This document shows positions 6,327-7,386 of a stretch of 7,386 nt of DNA, piece by piece. The DNA comes from an uncultured Aliterella sp. (GTDB lineage: Bacteria > Cyanobacteriota > Cyanobacteriia > Cyanobacteriales > Chroococcidiopsidaceae): assembly GCA_905479905.1 (NCBI GenBank), contig CAJQOK010000041.1:1-7386 (forward strand), written 5' to 3'. The position numbers and the translations under genes were made by a program. The notes beneath the pieces are model-generated. The model was not told where the DNA came from. It ran no database searches and was given only the letters and a program-made list of their open reading frames with translations. Position 1 is the first letter of the stretch, and the number at the start of each line of letters is the position of its first letter.

Positions 6327-6800
6327 ATGAATAGCTCTCAAATTGCGCCGCCAAAAGAGCCAATAGGCGATCGCTATTTAAGTTTTTACTTAAATCAACA
6401 AATCCCTGCCTTGTTGTTGATGGAGTACGCGCAGGAAGTAATAATTGTTCCTACGAGTCGCCTTTCACCAATGCCTAATATGCCAGAATGCGTATTAGGA
6501 TTATTGAATCGGCGCAGTCGGGTACTGTGGGTAGTAAATTTAGCTCAACTACTAGAATTACCAGCAAGTGAACCTAGCGATCGCCAGTACCAAATAATAA
6601 TTATTCATGTCAAACAAGTTAAGCTGGCGCTAGTTGTACAATCGGTTGAAGGTGTAAAGTATTTTCCTCACCAAAACAGCCAAGCACCAACAGAAATATT
6701 TGCTAAACTTACTCCTTATTTAAGTGGATGTATTGCTCAAGGAGATGAAACATTAATAGTTTTGGATGCAGAAAAGATCGCTAATTCGCCTAATTTATAA
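6327..6800 (+). CDS. CheW-like adaptor protein (PixI/PilI-type)
   Basis: This 157-residue protein is a single CheW domain. It opens with RYLSFYL (residues 16-22) and has the conserved core MPNMPECVLGLLNRRSRVLWV (49-69), where CheW proteins usually show a proline-tryptophan and a glycine after an arginine. Here those positions read PE and RRSRV, modest departures common in cyanobacterial PixI-like proteins. The C-terminal half holds VVQSVEGV and a final beta strand TLIVLDAEKI. It should couple the receptor encoded just downstream to a CheA kinase. Its ATG is three bases after the stop of the response regulator gene, so translational coupling is likely; a G-rich GGTGGTGGG precedes it. Forty bases separate it from the receptor gene. 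Confidence 0.92.
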   Translation: MNSSQIAPPKEPIGDRYLSFYLNQQIPALLLMEYAQEVIIVPTSRLSPMPNMPECVLGLLNRRSRVLWVVNLAQLLELPASEPSDRQYQIIIIHVKQVKLALVVQSVEGVKYFPHQNSQAPTEIFAKLTPYLSGCIAQGDETLIVLDAEKIANSPNL

Positions 6801-6831
6801 CCCTATTAGCGGGATCAAAAAATATTACTTT

Positions 6832-6837
6832 GAGGAA
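6832..6837 (+). promoter_or_regulatory. ribosome binding site of the chemoreceptor gene
   Basis: GAGGAA stands three bases (core GAGG five bases) before the ATG at 6841. It is among the best Shine-Dalgarno matches in the window and fixes this start. Confidence 0.6.
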
Positions 6838-6840
6838 ATC

Positions 6841-7386
6841 ATGAGTACACAATTTGAGCCTAAATCATTAGTTGAGCAATTTCAGGAGAAAACTAGCGCA
6901 CCATCAGCGTTATGGAAAGCTAAAATACTACCAACAAATCGCTCAAAATTTCGGCAAAAATTAAGTTTAAAAACAAAAGCAACAGTTTTAGCAATTGCTT
7001 TAAGTGTGTTACCAGTGATTTTAATAGGGGCGATCGCTACCTATGTAACGACAGAAAAAATTACCGAAAATTTGCAACAGCAACAAAAAGCTAGAGCGAT
7101 TACTTTATCTAACCAAATAAATCGATTTATAGTTCAACAATACCAAGATATTCAAACTTTATCGCAACTAAGTATTCTTAATAATTCGACAACTAGAGCC
7201 ACAACTTCTGATAGAGCAAAGCAAGCAATATTAGACCGTTATATTAAAGATAATCCTGCCTATGACAGTATTGCGGTGATCGATTTAGACGGAGATGTAA
7301 TATTGCAGTCCGCAGGAGCAGTTGTAGCTAATTATAACGAGATTAACTACTTTCAAGAAGTTAAAAGAACTAACCGCCCAGTAATT
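6841..7386 (+). CDS. methyl-accepting chemotaxis protein (PixJ/PilJ-position), N-terminal part; runs off the window
   Basis: The frame is open from ATG 6841 to the window end (182 codons). About 45 polar, basic residues come first, then KLSLKTKATVLAIALSVLPV leading into a hydrophobic membrane segment (about 47-69). A long helix follows (TTEKITENLQQQQKARAITL). From about residue 90 the sequence looks like the start of an extracytoplasmic dCache sensor: NQINRFIVQQYQDIQTLSQL, then AVIDLDGDVILQS (145-157). Such proteins usually continue with a second membrane helix, HAMP, often GAF domains, and an MCP signalling domain, none of which is visible here. The assignment as a chemoreceptor therefore rests partly on position: it follows the PATAN, CheY and CheW genes exactly where pixJ/pilJ lies. 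A dCache histidine kinase or cyclase is the alternative. Confidence 0.75.
   Translation, partial: MSTQFEPKSLVEQFQEKTSAPSALWKAKILPTNRSKFRQKLSLKTKATVLAIALSVLPVILIGAIATYVTTEKITENLQQQQKARAITLSNQINRFIVQQYQDIQTLSQLSILNNSTTRATTSDRAKQAILDRYIKDNPAYDSIAVIDLDGDVILQSAGAVVANYNEINYFQEVKRTNRPVI

Noticed and set aside
6801..6840. Terminator between the CheW and receptor genes
   Set aside because: Only a three-base CCC/GGG pairing is present and no U-run follows; the genes look co-transcribed.
1..7386. CRISPR array, tRNA, insertion sequence or phage attachment site
   Set aside because: I saw no regularly spaced direct repeats, cloverleaf, transposase frame or terminal inverted repeats in reading the window.

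Overview
The window looks like a chromosomal segment of a cyanobacterium. It carries nine perfect copies of the cyanobacterial octamer GCGATCGC (HIP1), scattered through genes and one intergenic region. Its proteins belong to families typical of that phylum: a PATAN (PatA/PixG-type) response regulator, a PixH-type CheY, a PixI-type CheW, a membrane chemoreceptor and a CheA-like kinase. I cannot name the genus or species.

The layout is two divergent gene blocks around a 548-base intergenic region (4068-4615). The leftward block reads PP2C phosphatase (4067-3273), then a Ser/Thr-type kinase with a membrane segment and TPR-like repeats (3268-1193), then the N-terminal 378 residues of a CheA-like histidine kinase (1135 to beyond base 1). 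The gaps are 4 and 57 bases, so one transcript is likely. The phosphatase and kinase resemble the pair found with TerY/YegL-type von Willebrand A proteins (compare E. coli YegK and YegI), but no vWA gene lies in the window.

The rightward block reads PATAN-REC regulator (4616-5932), single-domain response regulator (best start TTG at 5961, end 6323), CheW-like protein (6327-6800), and the first 182 residues of a chemoreceptor (6841 to beyond the end). This is the order pixG-pixH-pixI-pixJ (equally pilG-H-I-J) of cyanobacterial type IV pilus taxis operons. I cannot tell which paralogous cluster it is.

In the simplest reading, the chemoreceptor senses an extracytoplasmic signal and signals through the CheW protein to a CheA-type kinase. 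That kinase phosphorylates the two response regulators, which control pilus-based motility. The unusual part is that the only CheA visible is on the other strand, behind a Ser/Thr kinase-phosphatase pair. This raises the possibility of Ser/Thr phosphorylation acting on the same signalling pathway. That link is inference from position alone, and another CheA gene could lie downstream of the receptor outside the window.
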